Source: Alnus glutinosa
Taxonomy: Eukaryota; Streptophyta; Magnoliopsida; Fagales; Betulaceae
Assembly (NCBI RefSeq): GCF_958979055.1
Contig: NC_084892.1
Location: forward strand, 23,648,001 to 23,712,000
DNA: 64,000 bases
Direction of reading: 5' to 3'
The translations under genes and the position numbers were made by a program. Numbering within the stretch: the first letter of the stretch is position 1; every line of letters starts with the position of its first letter. Of this stretch, positions 1-11,547 are shown one piece after another. Below the pieces are notes generated by a model. The model had not been told where the DNA came from. It saw only the letters and a list, made by a program, of their open reading frames with translations, and made no database searches.

Positions 1-553
1 CGCAGCCCGCACGTTCGTCATGCTACTGCACAACACCGTTCATGTCACCGTCTCCAATCGACCAAAACCAAAAAGAGCGTGATGTGGACAAAGTTCGGAT
101 GGTCCACCCAAAATCCATGTCAAAGGAAAAACCAAATTAAATGCAAACCAAAATAAAGATAGATAGCAAATATTTTAAAAACTACAAATTGAGACTTGAG
201 TGATCGAGGCACGCAAAGTAGCATGCTATGGAATACAGCAGGGCGTCGCCACGTGTAGGAAACGTGGTTCGACTCCAATAACCCTATGCCACCTACCGCC
301 CGCAAACTGTTGCCACAGACCGTCACGCTTACCAACTACTGTTCACATTACACGACGACGTACGCTTACTTGTGCTTCTTTAATTATTTCCTTGTCTCTT
401 TGACTCTTTCTTCCTTTTTTTTTTTTTTTTTTTGAAAGACTCTTTCTTCCTTTCTTACTCCGTCTATATCCTTCAGTTGCCAAAGCTCATGAGTCATTAA
501 CACAACAACAACAAGAAGCTGGCCTTGGCCCAACGCTGTTTGCACGAATGCAA
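1..553. other. Intergenic, no gene seen
   Basis: No reading frame here has splice borders or a recognisable domain. The stretch holds an AT-rich segment and a T tract near 415-433. It lies downstream of the minus-strand gene that ends at 554, so part of it may be that gene's 3' UTR. Confidence 0.5.
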
Positions 554-1095
554 CTAGTCGTTGGATTCTCTTTTGGGAGAATCCGAAAGCATCTTCTGAA
601 TCCTTTGCCTTGTTTCCATTTCAGAAGCCGCCCTATCTTCCCTGCTCTTTGTGTATGCCTCAAAGAACTCCTTGTTCTCCTTCTCTAACTCCTTCCACAC
701 TGTAACACAACCAATAAAAGTCAAATAAACTTTATTCATCAAAAAAAAAAAAAAAAGTCAAATAAACTTTTCTTTTTAAAAAATAAAAAATAAAAAATAA
801 TATTTATATGCGACTTGATCGATTGCCCGTAACCGTTAAAAAAGGTGACGACAGACCTGTGGAAGTAATGACTGGTTTGATATTTGCATGCTTGGAGAGG
901 GCCTCCATGCACTCTTCCTTGCTCATATGGAATATGATACACTCCTCTATCAGGTGGTGCACCTGCATCAACTCGATCAAAAGTACCGATCACGGTTAAT
1001 CCTCATGATGGAATAGAAATTTGAATCAGAGATACCGTGAACGACGATGATCAACAGAAACTCACCATGCGTATATAGGAAGCTGAGTCTTCCAT
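554..1095 (-). CDS. Conserved 93-residue plant protein of unknown function (3 exons)
   Basis: Three minus-strand exons at 1066-1095, 857-962 and 554-699 join in frame (30+106+146 nt) to give 93 residues beginning MEDSASYIRM. All four borders are GT/AG: CGCATG/gtgagt, gatgcag/GTGCAC, TCCACAG/gtctgt and gttacag/TGTGG. Exon 2 contains FHMSKEECMEALSKHANIKP and exon 3 contains WKELEKENKEFFEAYTKS, ending in a charged tail. From memory this matches a short, highly conserved land-plant family of about 90 residues with no established biochemical role; database labels for it should not be trusted. No signal peptide or membrane segment is visible; the protein looks small, helical and soluble. The start is the only ATG in exon 1 and follows a CT-rich leader. 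A different frame of exon 2 looks tempting but does not splice to exon 3. Confidence 0.85.
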
Positions 1096-1299
1096 GATTG
1101 ATCTTCTGGTATATAGCAGCTCTTGAACTCCTAAAAGACCAGTAAATATATATATGCGCTAAAAGATTACAGAGAACCAACAAATGGAAACAACTAGATT
1201 TCTAGCAAAAAGTAATAGAAGATAGAAGAAAAGAAGATGATAAGACAACAAAATAAGAGAGAGAGAGAGCAGAGAGAATATGATCGAGAGAGGCAAATG

Positions 1300-1525
1300 G
1301 TTGAATTTATAAAAGAGGGTGGGCAGGTTAAAACTTTAAAACAGAGTTTTAAATTTAAAAAAATAAAACAAAGGGCAGATGATATGATGTCAGTAGGACT
1401 GTGGGGCCCAAACTCCCACGTGGGACGAGGACGATGATTGGTCGAGAGGGGATTAGAGGAGATTCTACAAGTAGCCCTTGTTTGTTTCTTACGTGGCCAC
1501 TAAGGCACATTGTCCACGTGACAGT
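1300..1525 (-). promoter_or_regulatory. Putative promoter of the 93-residue gene: TATA-like site and three ACGT-core motifs
   Basis: On the minus strand a TTTATAAAT-like box lies near 1306-1314, followed downstream by a CT-rich leader (GA-rich on the plus strand, 1255-1295). Further upstream are CACGTG at 1417-1422, ACGTGGC at 1491-1497 and CACGTG at 1515-1520. These are G-box/ABRE-type cores bound by bZIP and bHLH factors in plants. Spacing fits a promoter for the minus-strand gene; activity is inferred. Confidence 0.45.
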
Positions 1526-2440
1526 GGGGTCCTCTCTCACCTTGCATTTTAGCCTAAATAAATCAGCGTTTCCTCCAGATTCCAAGGCACCAATATTGGG
1601 CCCCACAGTAAACCAACGGCCCGTGAAATTGCCGTAGCGTCTTCGTTAACTCTTTGCTTCTTCTGTTTAGGCTTTTCTGCGCTCCACCCTTCTTTTACCC
1701 AATCCTCTCCCGCCATTCGCCATTATGCATGGAGAAAAAAAAAAAAATAGGAAAATTATGATTGGACCTCATGCTTAGTGTGATTTTTATTTAAAGATTT
1801 CAATTTTAAAAAATTTAGGATATTTTAAATTTGAAACTTCTCTCAACTCTTTTGTCAAATAAATAATAGAAATTACATAAAAAAAAATATAGTTATACTC
1901 GTTATTCCAAAAATTATATACTAGTTATGGATTTTTATAGTTATACTAGTTATGGACTTTTTGAAAAAGGTATTAACGTGTGTAATATTCTTCTTTTATA
2001 AAATTTTAGAATTATTTGATAGAAATAAGAATATAGATCGAGATCCTGAGAGTATTTATAACTATTCTTGCAATTTTATTTTATTTTATTTTTTTAAAAA
2101 AAGAGAAACAAATTACTTTTCTAAGGTAATATCATATCGTGTAGAAAGAAATTAAATAGCTATCATGCATGTAATACGTTTTCATTATAATATGTATAGT
2201 CCTTTGATTTATATTGTGCAGTTAATTTTGATTTGAACAGGAAGTTAATTTTTAACCTTGGAGGCTTGGATGAACTTCTAGAAGAAGTTGTGAAAAGGTG
2301 ACAGAACCTTAATTTAATGACGTCAAGGCCAGGGGTGTGTTGGACTTTCGCAATCGGCCGCTTTGAGTTTATTATTTTTATTATTATTACTGCAATTGTA
2401 TTAAGAAGTCAGACCCAAATTATATATATTTTTCTTTTTC

Positions 2441-2482
<42 letters not shown>

Positions 2483-3328
2483 TTTGGCTTTTCTGCACTC
2501 TCGGGAAAATGTGGGTCGGCTTAAAACGGAAAGGGGTAAATTTCTCCAGTTAAACTTAAAGGATGTTACATTGCTTTTATAACGCCCTCTAGATATTCCT
2601 TTCTTTATCAGATATCACTGGTTTCGTCCAAGCAACCCACACTCCCCCCACCCCTCCCGGCTCCGCCCAAAGAAAACATGCACTTTCTTTCTTTCTTTTC
2701 CTTTCTTTTATTTATTTATTTATTTATTATTATTATTAGGGCTGGCATGCTTATTGAGTTTGAATTATGTTAAGGCATGCATGAATTTTAGACTATATAG
2801 ATCAGCTATAACCCAACCTATTTAATTAAACGATTAGACCATTTAACTTTAACCTGCTAAATTTTATGTTGGGTTCGTTGATTGTATCAAAAATTATCAA
2901 TCACTATATTGCGTGTTAGGTTCGAGTTGTGTCGAGGCATGTGTATAAGATTATATGGGTGATCGACCCCTAATCCGACCTATTTCATTAAACGGGTCTA
3001 ATCCATTAACCATGACCTACTAATTTTGTGTTAAATCTGTGTTGAGTTAACGAGTTGTGTAAAAAATTATCGGTCCCAATTATTATTACCTTTTTTATAG
3101 AAATGACGAATTTTGTTTTTTCTCTCTTTTGCAGAGCTAGCTAGTACAAAAAATTGCACGAATAAGCTAGGAGTTTGCTACTTTTTTAAGGTGAATTTGG
3201 ATCTCGTGATAAATGGGTGGAATGTTTGGTTACATTTTTTTTTTTTTTTTTTTTTAAATCCTCATTTAGTAATAGCCTGGTTTGATCAAAAACTTAAAAA
3301 AATTCTCTTTTACTTATAGATAACTACT
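1526..3328. other. Intergenic AT-rich DNA with a degenerate repeat
   Basis: No gene seen. It holds homopolymer tracts (2437-2479, 3233-3255) and a degenerate repeat at about 2745-3070 with recurring attaaacg-type blocks. A similar repeat lies at about 22070-22340, so this is probably an old transposon remnant. Confidence 0.45.
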
Positions 3329-3674
3329 AAGAGCATCTTCAGCAATAATAACTAAAGTGGCTATTGAAAAAGTAAAACATCCTATTTTAGCTACTACTTT
3401 TTCTATATTCTCTCTAATAGATTATCTATTTTACTCTCTACTTGCATTTACATATTATTTTGTGTGTGAAAAAGTGTGAAAGCAATAGGAAAAAAGAGAA
3501 AATAATAAAAAACTCTTTATAGTGTGAATAGTGAATAGGCAGAATGACCTATTTGCTATTTACACTAAAAGAAAAAAAAGTTATTTTGCCTCTTCTGCTG
3601 GAGACGAAAAATGGCTTATAATAGTCAAATTTGACTATTATAAACCATTTGTCGATTATGTTGAAAATGCCCTT
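3329..3674. mobile_element. MITE with short inverted ends
   Basis: The left end AAGAGCATCTTCAGCA and the reverse complement of the right end, AAGGGCATTTTCAACA, agree at most positions. The body is AT-rich and non-coding. A related element lies near 10180-10525, which also carries a gctggagat motif at its right end. The class is uncertain; PIF/Harbinger-like is a guess. Confidence 0.5.
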
Positions 3675-6569
3675 AATATATAACTAAATCATAAACTACT
3701 CCTTATGATGATGGGTAATTAGTAAGTACAAAAAAATACACTTTATCACCACAACTATCACAACTTTTGCACTTATGCCCAATAAATTTTAAAAGGTAAT
3801 CCCTTCAACTACCTATTCCCTCACAAATAAGCCATTCTATTAGCAATTAGGGTTCGTTTGAGTTTGCGTTTTAAAATTAACGATTTTAAAATGTGCGCTT
3901 TGAAAAAGTAATTTTTCAAAACAGTTAAGTATTTGACGAAATCGCAATTTAGCCTTTAAGATCACAGGTTAGCCTTTAAAATTACGTCTTTTCAAAAAAG
4001 CACTTCATTGCTTGCGATTTGAAAAATTAGATGCGTTTTCAAATCTCAATTTTTTTAAAATGCAATTCCCAAACAATTTATTTTTTGTGATTTGGTTTAA
4101 AATCACATATTGTCTATGAAATCGTAGTCCCAAATGCACCATTGGTATCAAAATGGAAGAAAAAGTAGTGCATCGCCACACATGACTTTTTTTGAATCTT
4201 TCTAACAAAAAAAAAAAGACCCTAAAAAAATTTGAGTGATCGAATCACCCCATGGCCCCTCACAGGCTATGTAGTGGCCAAACCACCCTCAAAATGGAAA
4301 ATGACACTAAATTTAAATTTAATGTTGATTGAGCAGTAAACGATACTAGTTTTTTTAGTGTCATTTAGTCCAAAACAACACTAAATTTAGCATCGGTTAA
4401 ACAATAAGCAATGCTATTTAGCATCAGTTTGTACAAGCGACACTAAATTAAACGTCACAACCCCCTCCCTCCATTAACCCATTGTAGTGTAGGTGTCATT
4501 TTTTAAAATTTGGTGCCATATATGCAAAAATGGTTTGTAATACACCTGGGGTAAAAGTATATTTTTCCCCGTGAATTACTTGAGTATCTTTTTTGAAAAC
4601 CATCGCTAAATTTTATTATAGTTTGATCGATGAAGTAACGTGAAATTTTCATAATTTTCATTTTTCAGTTGATATTGAATTCTCCCACACGATGTGTTCA
4701 TGTTATATTAACACAAGATTAAATCCTTATGTGCTTGGATAAAAAAAAAAAAATGAAAAGATTTGAGAATTTTCAAAATTAATTTTAAATCTCCTTTGTA
4801 TAAAACGATAATGGTAATGGAAGTAAGAAAAACGTGGGTGATGATGATAGGGTAGCATCACTGTGCGTCTGTGCCTGTATGGTTGATTGGTTGTATAGGT
4901 TGTACTCGTGGTAGCGTTGTATAGTGAGGGTGACAATGACAATGGTGATCGTGAACAATTAATTAATGATAAAAAAAAAAAAATAGAAATAATACGATAA
5001 TGTTAGCTATTGATACAATTTATATGATGACATATTTTCCAATAGAATTTGAACTTGAGATTTTGGTATTTCAAATTTTCAAATTTGGAAATATTATAGA
5101 ATTATATATTGAGATGACTCTAATATTAATCCAAACAATTGAAATCAACATTAGAAATGTTCCAAATTGCAAAAGAAAACTACAAAACGAGAGGGTGGAT
5201 CCGTTAATTAAGGACCCAACAAAGATCCTAAAAATAGCCATTATAATGCATGGAATTAAAACTATAAATAAAATAAAAAAATTACAGAAAACAAATACAT
5301 GATTAGGGCGGGGTATCGGTTAAATCGGTGATGGTAGATGTATTTTTCGCCTACCAAATTGAAAAGTCTATTAAGTTGGTTAATTAACCGACTTCATATC
5401 AACAAGAATAAATTTAGACTATTTCGGTTAATTAAGTTAGTTAACTCAGTGAAGTCGGTTAGTCATGAGCTTTTTTATAATGGGTCAAGCCTATTTTTAT
5501 GGGCCAAAATGGGTTGTTTTTTGGGCTAAACAAGTGTTTTATTGGACGTGTTTTTTAGATAAACAAGTTATGCAAAACCAAGGGTCAAAGTTGGTTAAGT
5601 TGGTTCGGTTTACTGAAGAAATATAAATTATACAATTAATAGATCCGAACCAACGTCGAAATAATTTTTGTTATTTCGACTACAGACTATCGAAAATCGG
5701 TAGGCGGCAATCAAATATTCTGCCCACCCTTATACATGACAGACCAACAAAAGATTACTATTCTTAACAACCATTTAAAGCAGGTCATTTCCTCAGCTAT
5801 ATATGAGGGGAATTCTCATGGTGGAGAAATCGAATGGAAATAATGCCAAACAGAAGTGGCCGGTTGTAGCGGCCTATATGAGATCTACGTTGTGAATACA
5901 GCTGAAACAATTAATAATTATCTTTATTTCTAACCAGCTCCGAAATGAGTTGAAGAGACCAAAAGACAACAAAGCTAACAATAATAGAGTTCCCTTCAAA
6001 ACTGAATGACCAATAACATGGTCATGAACATGAATGAGTATAGCCCGAATCTAGATTTGGAAGTTTCTTACAACAAAAGTGCACCTCATATAAATATCCA
6101 TGTGAGTAGGGGTAGAGCCTGAAATAAGTTTAAATAGCTTGTAATTTGGCTTTATTCCCCTTATTTGCTAACAAAATGTTAGAAATATACCACGTGCTTT
6201 GGCAAATTGGCACCCATATATATTTTCTATGGTTCCCATGGCCATTGTTATCTTGAAAGTATAGAGCAAGTTCACTTTATCAGCGTGCCCAATTTGACAT
6301 TTGATGGACTCCATACCCGTTGATGTTTTTGGTCTTAATTAATTGCTTCCATCATCATGGACCGATTCATGGTGTTTGTGTTTTTGCTGCTAAATGGGAA
6401 TGTGGGCCTTCATTATTATTCCATTTCCTTTCTGGTGATATTAGCTCCCCTGCTTCAACCACTCTCAAAAACTCAATCCTCTTTTGTTCTCTCTCTTTTC
6501 TTGTCAAGCCACCCAACTCTACAAATAGTTTGCAACCACACTATATATATATATATGAAGGCAGCATGA
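3675..6569. other. Intergenic, AT-rich; one probable MITE near 3849-4140
   Basis: No supportable gene. At 3849-4140 a repeat starting gggttcgtttgag and ending cccaaatgcacc has alternating blocks of gcgatttt and its complement. A similar repeat sits in the last DapF intron (about 39620-39900). Another segment, 4290-4490, repeats acactaaattta blocks. The rest is unremarkable. Confidence 0.4.
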
Positions 6570-6577
6570 ACCCCTCT

Positions 6578-6733
6578 TAGGGACGGAACTAGCTAGGATT
6601 TCTCATAGGTCAAAAGAGGGGGGGTCAAAATATGAATGAGGAGTCGAGTTTAATTTTTAGGCCAATATATATATTAAGAGAATTTTAAAAAACTTAGGCG
6701 GCCAAGGCCCTCCGGTCCCCTTGTTCCGCCCTG
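6578..6733. mobile_element. hAT-type MITE with 8-bp target duplication
   Basis: The left end TAGGGACGGAACTAG and the right end CTTGTTCCGCCCTG are inverted. They are flanked by ACCCCTCT (6570-6577) and ACCCCTTT (6734-6741), an 8-bp duplication matching at 7 of 8 positions, as expected for hAT. The ends resemble those of the MITE at 7607-7796. The element is 156 bp and non-coding. Confidence 0.7.
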
Positions 6734-6741
6734 ACCCCTTT

Positions 6742-7598
6742 CATCCATTTAATTGGTACAATTTTCATCAAATAGTGTGAATCAAAGAAATTAAATCCCT
6801 AAATTGTGTTTAAGAACTTGATTTACTGTATTACAATCTGCATCTTGATAAAAATTTGAATGATTATTTCAAAAGTTTAAGTTGATAAAAAGAAATAAAT
6901 TTATATTATAACACTCCACTTTCACATGTGGGTTCAAACTTTCCCTTAATAAATAAAATCCAACACATAAAATGTTTAACGAAAATGGAAAGTGAAAGAT
7001 AGAGAGAGTTCTCCCTTAATAGATGAAACTCAACACATAAAATGTTTAACGGAAATGGAAGCTGAAAGATAGAGAGAGTTCGGACCTCTGTTCTAATACT
7101 ATAATAAAATTATAATTTATCTCAAAAGCAAAAACTAATTAAAAAAATAAACTTAAACATTTAATTTATAGTTTACCAATCCTCTATGACTATGAGTGAC
7201 GTCATAGTGTCCGTGACTCTAGAAATCTAATCAATATAATATTATTATTTATTTTCTACTCTTAGTCAATATAATCTTAGCTAAAGCATCGTACCATTAT
7301 CTCTTTGTCGACTTTAGTGTTCTACGTGGAGCTTAAAATATAGTTTTCAGCTAAGTCTATAGTGATAAATAATATTATCTGGTGCAATTACAGCTAGAAA
7401 TGATAATGACATGGCTTGCTGTTTATTTATCCTTATGTTATTGAGGGAAAACACTTACTCTGTAGCTCTACCCAAGAACATTTCTTAACCCGGCAAATAA
7501 ACAAAAAAAAATGATGGTTAAATTGTACCTTCTTTTTATTATATATTGGTAAATAAAGAAAATTTACAACTAAGAATAACACACCAGGGTTGGGCAAC
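6742..7598. other. Intergenic with a two-copy 60-bp tandem repeat
   Basis: No gene seen. Two adjacent copies with a 60-bp period lie at about 6951-7070. Both contain caacacataaaatgtttaac and gaaagatagagagagtt, and they differ at several positions. The remainder is AT-rich. Confidence 0.6.
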
Positions 7599-7606
7599 CC
7601 AACAAG

Positions 7607-7796
7607 CAGGGGCGGAGCTACCCCTGGCCTTGGGGGGCCCCCAAGGCCAGGGTTCTCCCAAAAAAAAAAAATTCCTTAAAAAAAAATAATTAATTAATTT
7701 TATCCTTAAATTTTGTTATTTTTATAGTTTTAGCCTTCTCAAATTTTTTTTTTTCAATTTGACCCTCCCAAATCTTGAATCCTAGCTCCGCCCCTG
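7607..7796. mobile_element. hAT-type MITE (190 bp)
   Basis: The inverted ends are perfect: CAGGGGCGGAGCTA at 7607-7620 and TAGCTCCGCCCCTG at 7783-7796. The flanks are CCAACAAG (7599-7606) and CCCGCAAG (7797-7804), an 8-bp target duplication with two changes. It has inserted at the left edge of the foldback element that begins at 7805. Confidence 0.8.
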
Positions 7797-7804
7797 CCCG
7801 CAAG

Positions 7805-9382
7805 GGATTTGGCTTGAGTGCTGTAGTTTTAAACTACAGCACCGTGCTGTAAAAAAAGGAGAGGCTGAGAATTAATCAAGCCTTTTTTATAAAACCAAAC
7901 ATCGTTTCTTAAAAGTTCAGTTGTATGAAGCAAACGTTTATTAACGTTTCTGTTTTACGACTTCGCAAAGGTCGAAGGCAAACGTTCAAGAGAGCCAAAA
8001 TCACGCCTTTTGTTAAAAAATTTCTTCATTGCACTGCACTGTCTTCTTCCATTTCATCCAAAAATTCTTCTATTCTGCTTTCTCCAAAGAGAGAGTCTTT
8101 AACAGAAAAATAGTATAGAACCCAAAAAAAAATAATAATAATAATATGCAGAGCTTCCAGGGGAGGACGAGATGAAGGCCAGAAAAGAAAGAGTTTCAAG
8201 GTTGCTGTTCAGAGAGAGATAAGGGAGAGAAAAAGAAATGAGTTATCTAAAATCTGCAAAACTTGTCTCAATACCAAGTTAGTCTTCATGTTCTCACGTT
8301 AAGCAAAATTCTCCTTTGGTCTATTGAAGGAGAACCATGAAGGAACATGTGAACTTGTGAAATAGTGCCAAGTGCTCTGCAGGACGAGGACAAACCCATT
8401 TCTCTTGCTTATTTTTACGGCTCCAAATTCTAATAAGGGGAAGCAACTCAAAAAATAAGAAGGGCTACCATTAGATCTCTTAACAGCACGGCACTACTCA
8501 TTACCACTTGCTTTGTTCATGCTAGCAAAAAACAGGGGTTAACAAAGTGAAAGATTTTGGAAAGCTTTGATTTGGTTGCTTACCAAAGGCAGAGTAGTTG
8601 ATCTTATTTATAGCCAAAATGCAGAAAGTCTTTTACAATGAGCTTAGAGAACTAAAGTGACAAAGCCAAAAGGCTTTTCATTCAGGCTTACACGTAACTA
8701 CAAAGAAGGAAAATGGAAAAAGGAAAAGACTTGAGATCAAGGGACTAGGTGGCTTCTGTTGGGTGTGATATCTGGAGTAGTGGTGGTTGGTAGATAACTG
8801 ACTTGTAATTGAGATATTTATCATCTAATATAGTGGACTAACCTGGGATTGAGAAACCAAGGTAGTCCTCTGATTAGAATTTGGAGCCGTAAAAAGAAGA
8901 CCAAAATTATGAAAGAACAATATTAGACAAGTTTTGCAGATTTTAGATAACTCGTTTCTTTTTCTCTCCCTTATCTCTCTTTGAACAGCAACCTTGAAAC
9001 TATTTCTTTTCTGGCCTTCGTCTCCTCCTCGCCTGGAAGCTCTGCATTTTATTTTTTTTTGGGGGTTCTATACTATTTTTCTGTTAAAGATTCTCTCTTT
9101 GGAGAAAGCAGAATGGAAGAATTTTTGGATGAAAAAGAAGAAGACAGTACAGTGCAATGAAGAAATTTTTTAACAAAAGGCGTGATTTTGCCTCTCTTGA
9201 ACGTTTGCCTTTAGCTTTTGCGAAGTCGTAAAACAGAAACGTTAATAAACGTTTGCTTCAAACAACTGAACTTTTAAGAAACGACGTTTGGTTTTATATA
9301 AAAAGCTTGATTAATTCTCAGCCTCTCATTTTTTTTACAGCACGGTGCTGTAGTTTTAAACTACAACACCCAAGTCGGATCC
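7805..9382. mobile_element. 1.6 kb foldback transposon with arms of about 460 bp
   Basis: The arm at 7805 to about 8272 and the arm from about 8925 to 9382 are inverted copies with few differences. The outer ends are GGATTTGGCTTGAG and, reverse complemented, GGATCCGACTTGGG. Near each tip is a palindrome, TGTAGTTTTAAACTACA on the left. The arms match again at about 8411-8434 and 8869-8892, and the left side has about 130 extra bases between these blocks. Flanks CCCGCAAG (7797-7804) and CCAACAAG (9383-9390) suggest an 8-bp target duplication. No transposase frame is present, so the element is non-autonomous. Confidence 0.8.
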
Positions 9383-9390
9383 CCAACAAG

Positions 9391-11547
9391 AAGCACCAAA
9401 TCAATAAAGGTAAACAGGAAGTAAAAGGAAATGCATTAAATGAATAACTCAACCTTATTAATTCTTGATTCTTGGTACGAACACTATAAAACGAAATTGC
9501 AAAAAAAGACGGTTAAATAAAGCGTGGATAGAGTCATAGAGGCATGACTGTTATGAGACCCTTCAATTCTATTCGAACCTGCATAGAAAGGGATTCAGAT
9601 AGGGGCATGACCCTCATGAAACCCTTTAACCCTACCCAAACACTTGAAGGGGAAAAGAGACAACAAACATATATAAGAAAGGGAAAAACGGAAATTTAGG
9701 AACAAAATTACAACAAAAAGCATAGAAAAAACAAAAGCAATACAGCAAGACCAGCACAGGGGACCAGCGGAAGGCTGCTGCCTTTTATCCCACGCTTCGA
9801 CGCGTGGGGGTGATGCTCCGGCTCAAAGTAGCCAGATGACAAAAGACCACCCCAAGAGGCTCGTAGCCGTGTGGGGGATGCACAGGTTCGGAGTTTGCCA
9901 TTTAGTGGTGGGTACACAAAGTGACATTACCTTAGGGGGTTTTCTATCATTAAAAAAAAAAAAAAAAAAAAGGAAAAGAAGAAGTTCAACTACACTTGAC
10001 TTCTATCCCCTTTTAATCCTCCGAAGATAACGTGACTTTTAAAATTACTATTGAATTGATCTAATATTGATTTAAAAGTTATATAATCTTTTAGGAAATA
10101 AAAGGAGATTGAAGTATAGCATTACTCAAGATTAGATATCCTCAAGTTTCTTTGTTGTACTCAAGCCCGAATGACATTTTAGCAATAAGAGTTATTTTAG
10201 CTGCTAAAAAAATCATCTTTTCTATTTAAGCTACTAATTTTTCTATTGGACTGTCTATTTCACCATTTACTTTCTTTAAATATTATTTTCTACTCTTTTT
10301 TTATTATGTTTTTAACCTTTCACCTTTCTCTCTTACTTTCTTTAAATATTATTATATTAGTCCAAGTTGCTCTATTATATATGGAAGTCTACTTTAGTAA
10401 ATTGGATAAGAAACTTTTATTTTAAAAACTCTGTTGAAGAGGTAAATTATCTAATAGTAGCTAAATATAGCTATTATTGCCCATTTAAAAGCTCTGCTGG
10501 AGATCATCTAATGGAGATGCTATTTATCTCTTGGAGGGTCAGGCTAACAAAAGCAATACTACTAGTTGTTCTTACGGTATAACCAGAATTTTCAATTTTT
10601 CAATCTAATATATAAAAATTCAAAGATCATAGTTAAAAGAGAGAAAAATAAATAAATAAATCATTCGTGTAAATACTCTAATATTATTAGATTAGCTTTT
10701 CTTTTCAATTCTTTTGTGCTTTTCTTAAAAAAAACTAAAATAAAATAAAATTATCTTCCATAAATACAGGTGAATGCGCTTAAAAAAGAAAAAAAAAAAG
10801 AAGAAAAAAAGACTAATAATTCTTTCAAGTTTATCTAATAAATCATAGATGCATGCAAGTTCATCATGCAAATTTCTCCAAACTACAGTAATCGTGAATG
10901 TTTGCAAGCGCATAACACATGGGCCAATCGCTGACTTCTTTTGAGAATTAGCAAACTTTATCAGAGAAGAAAATTGAAGTATAAAAGAGTTGCCGCTAGA
11001 AGATGCATGAAATGAGAATAGTGCAACTCTGTTGAGGTGTTTCATTCCACTTTGATCATATAGCAGCCATGCAGCTAGTCCAGGACATTGATCCACAATG
11101 ATTTTCCGCTAAACACGACACTTCATCCAACCAGGGCTCCACTCCTAATTGAATTGAATCTCTGCAAATCGTGCCTTTATTTCACATCTGGTATGAATAG
11201 TACACTTAACAACACAATAAAGCACTCCCATACAGCAAGGTAACAAACTCTTTTTTCTTAATGAGCATAAAAAAATAAACTAGAAATTTGTGATGGGGGG
11301 GGGGGGCATTCAAGGGAAATCATTGGACAAAATAAAGCAGAAACTTGTGGTGGGACATTCGAGGGAAATCACTTGGATCCAGTTCATTTGGGATCACCAT
11401 ATAAAGAAAGCAGTAAAACAAACAAATGGACATAAAATGGAAAGAGAATAGACTTGAACTATACAGTAAGGAAGGATTGTACAATCATTGTACAATCAAC
11501 TCATCCATTGCTCATGCTCAAACTTTAACATGGATGAGAACTTCCAA
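9391..11547. other. Intergenic; diverged MITE near 10180-10525
   Basis: No supportable gene. The segment 10180-10525 shares blocks with the MITE at 3329-3674 (agctactaatttttctatt, gctctgctggagat). A run of nine G lies near 11296. Sequence just before 11548 may be the 3' UTR of the kinase gene. Confidence 0.4.

Noticed and set aside
739..993. Minus-strand frame reading GVYHIPYEQGRVHGGPLQ
   Set aside because: It is the wrong phase of exon 2 of the 93-residue gene; it has no proper start and does not splice in frame to exon 3.
7925..8113. 62-residue open frame
   Set aside because: It lies wholly inside the foldback arm and its inverted copy does not keep the frame.
10725..11096. 123-residue minus-strand open frame
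   Set aside because: It has a low-complexity Phe-rich end from an A tract, no recognisable motif and no splice support; probably 3' flank of the kinase gene.
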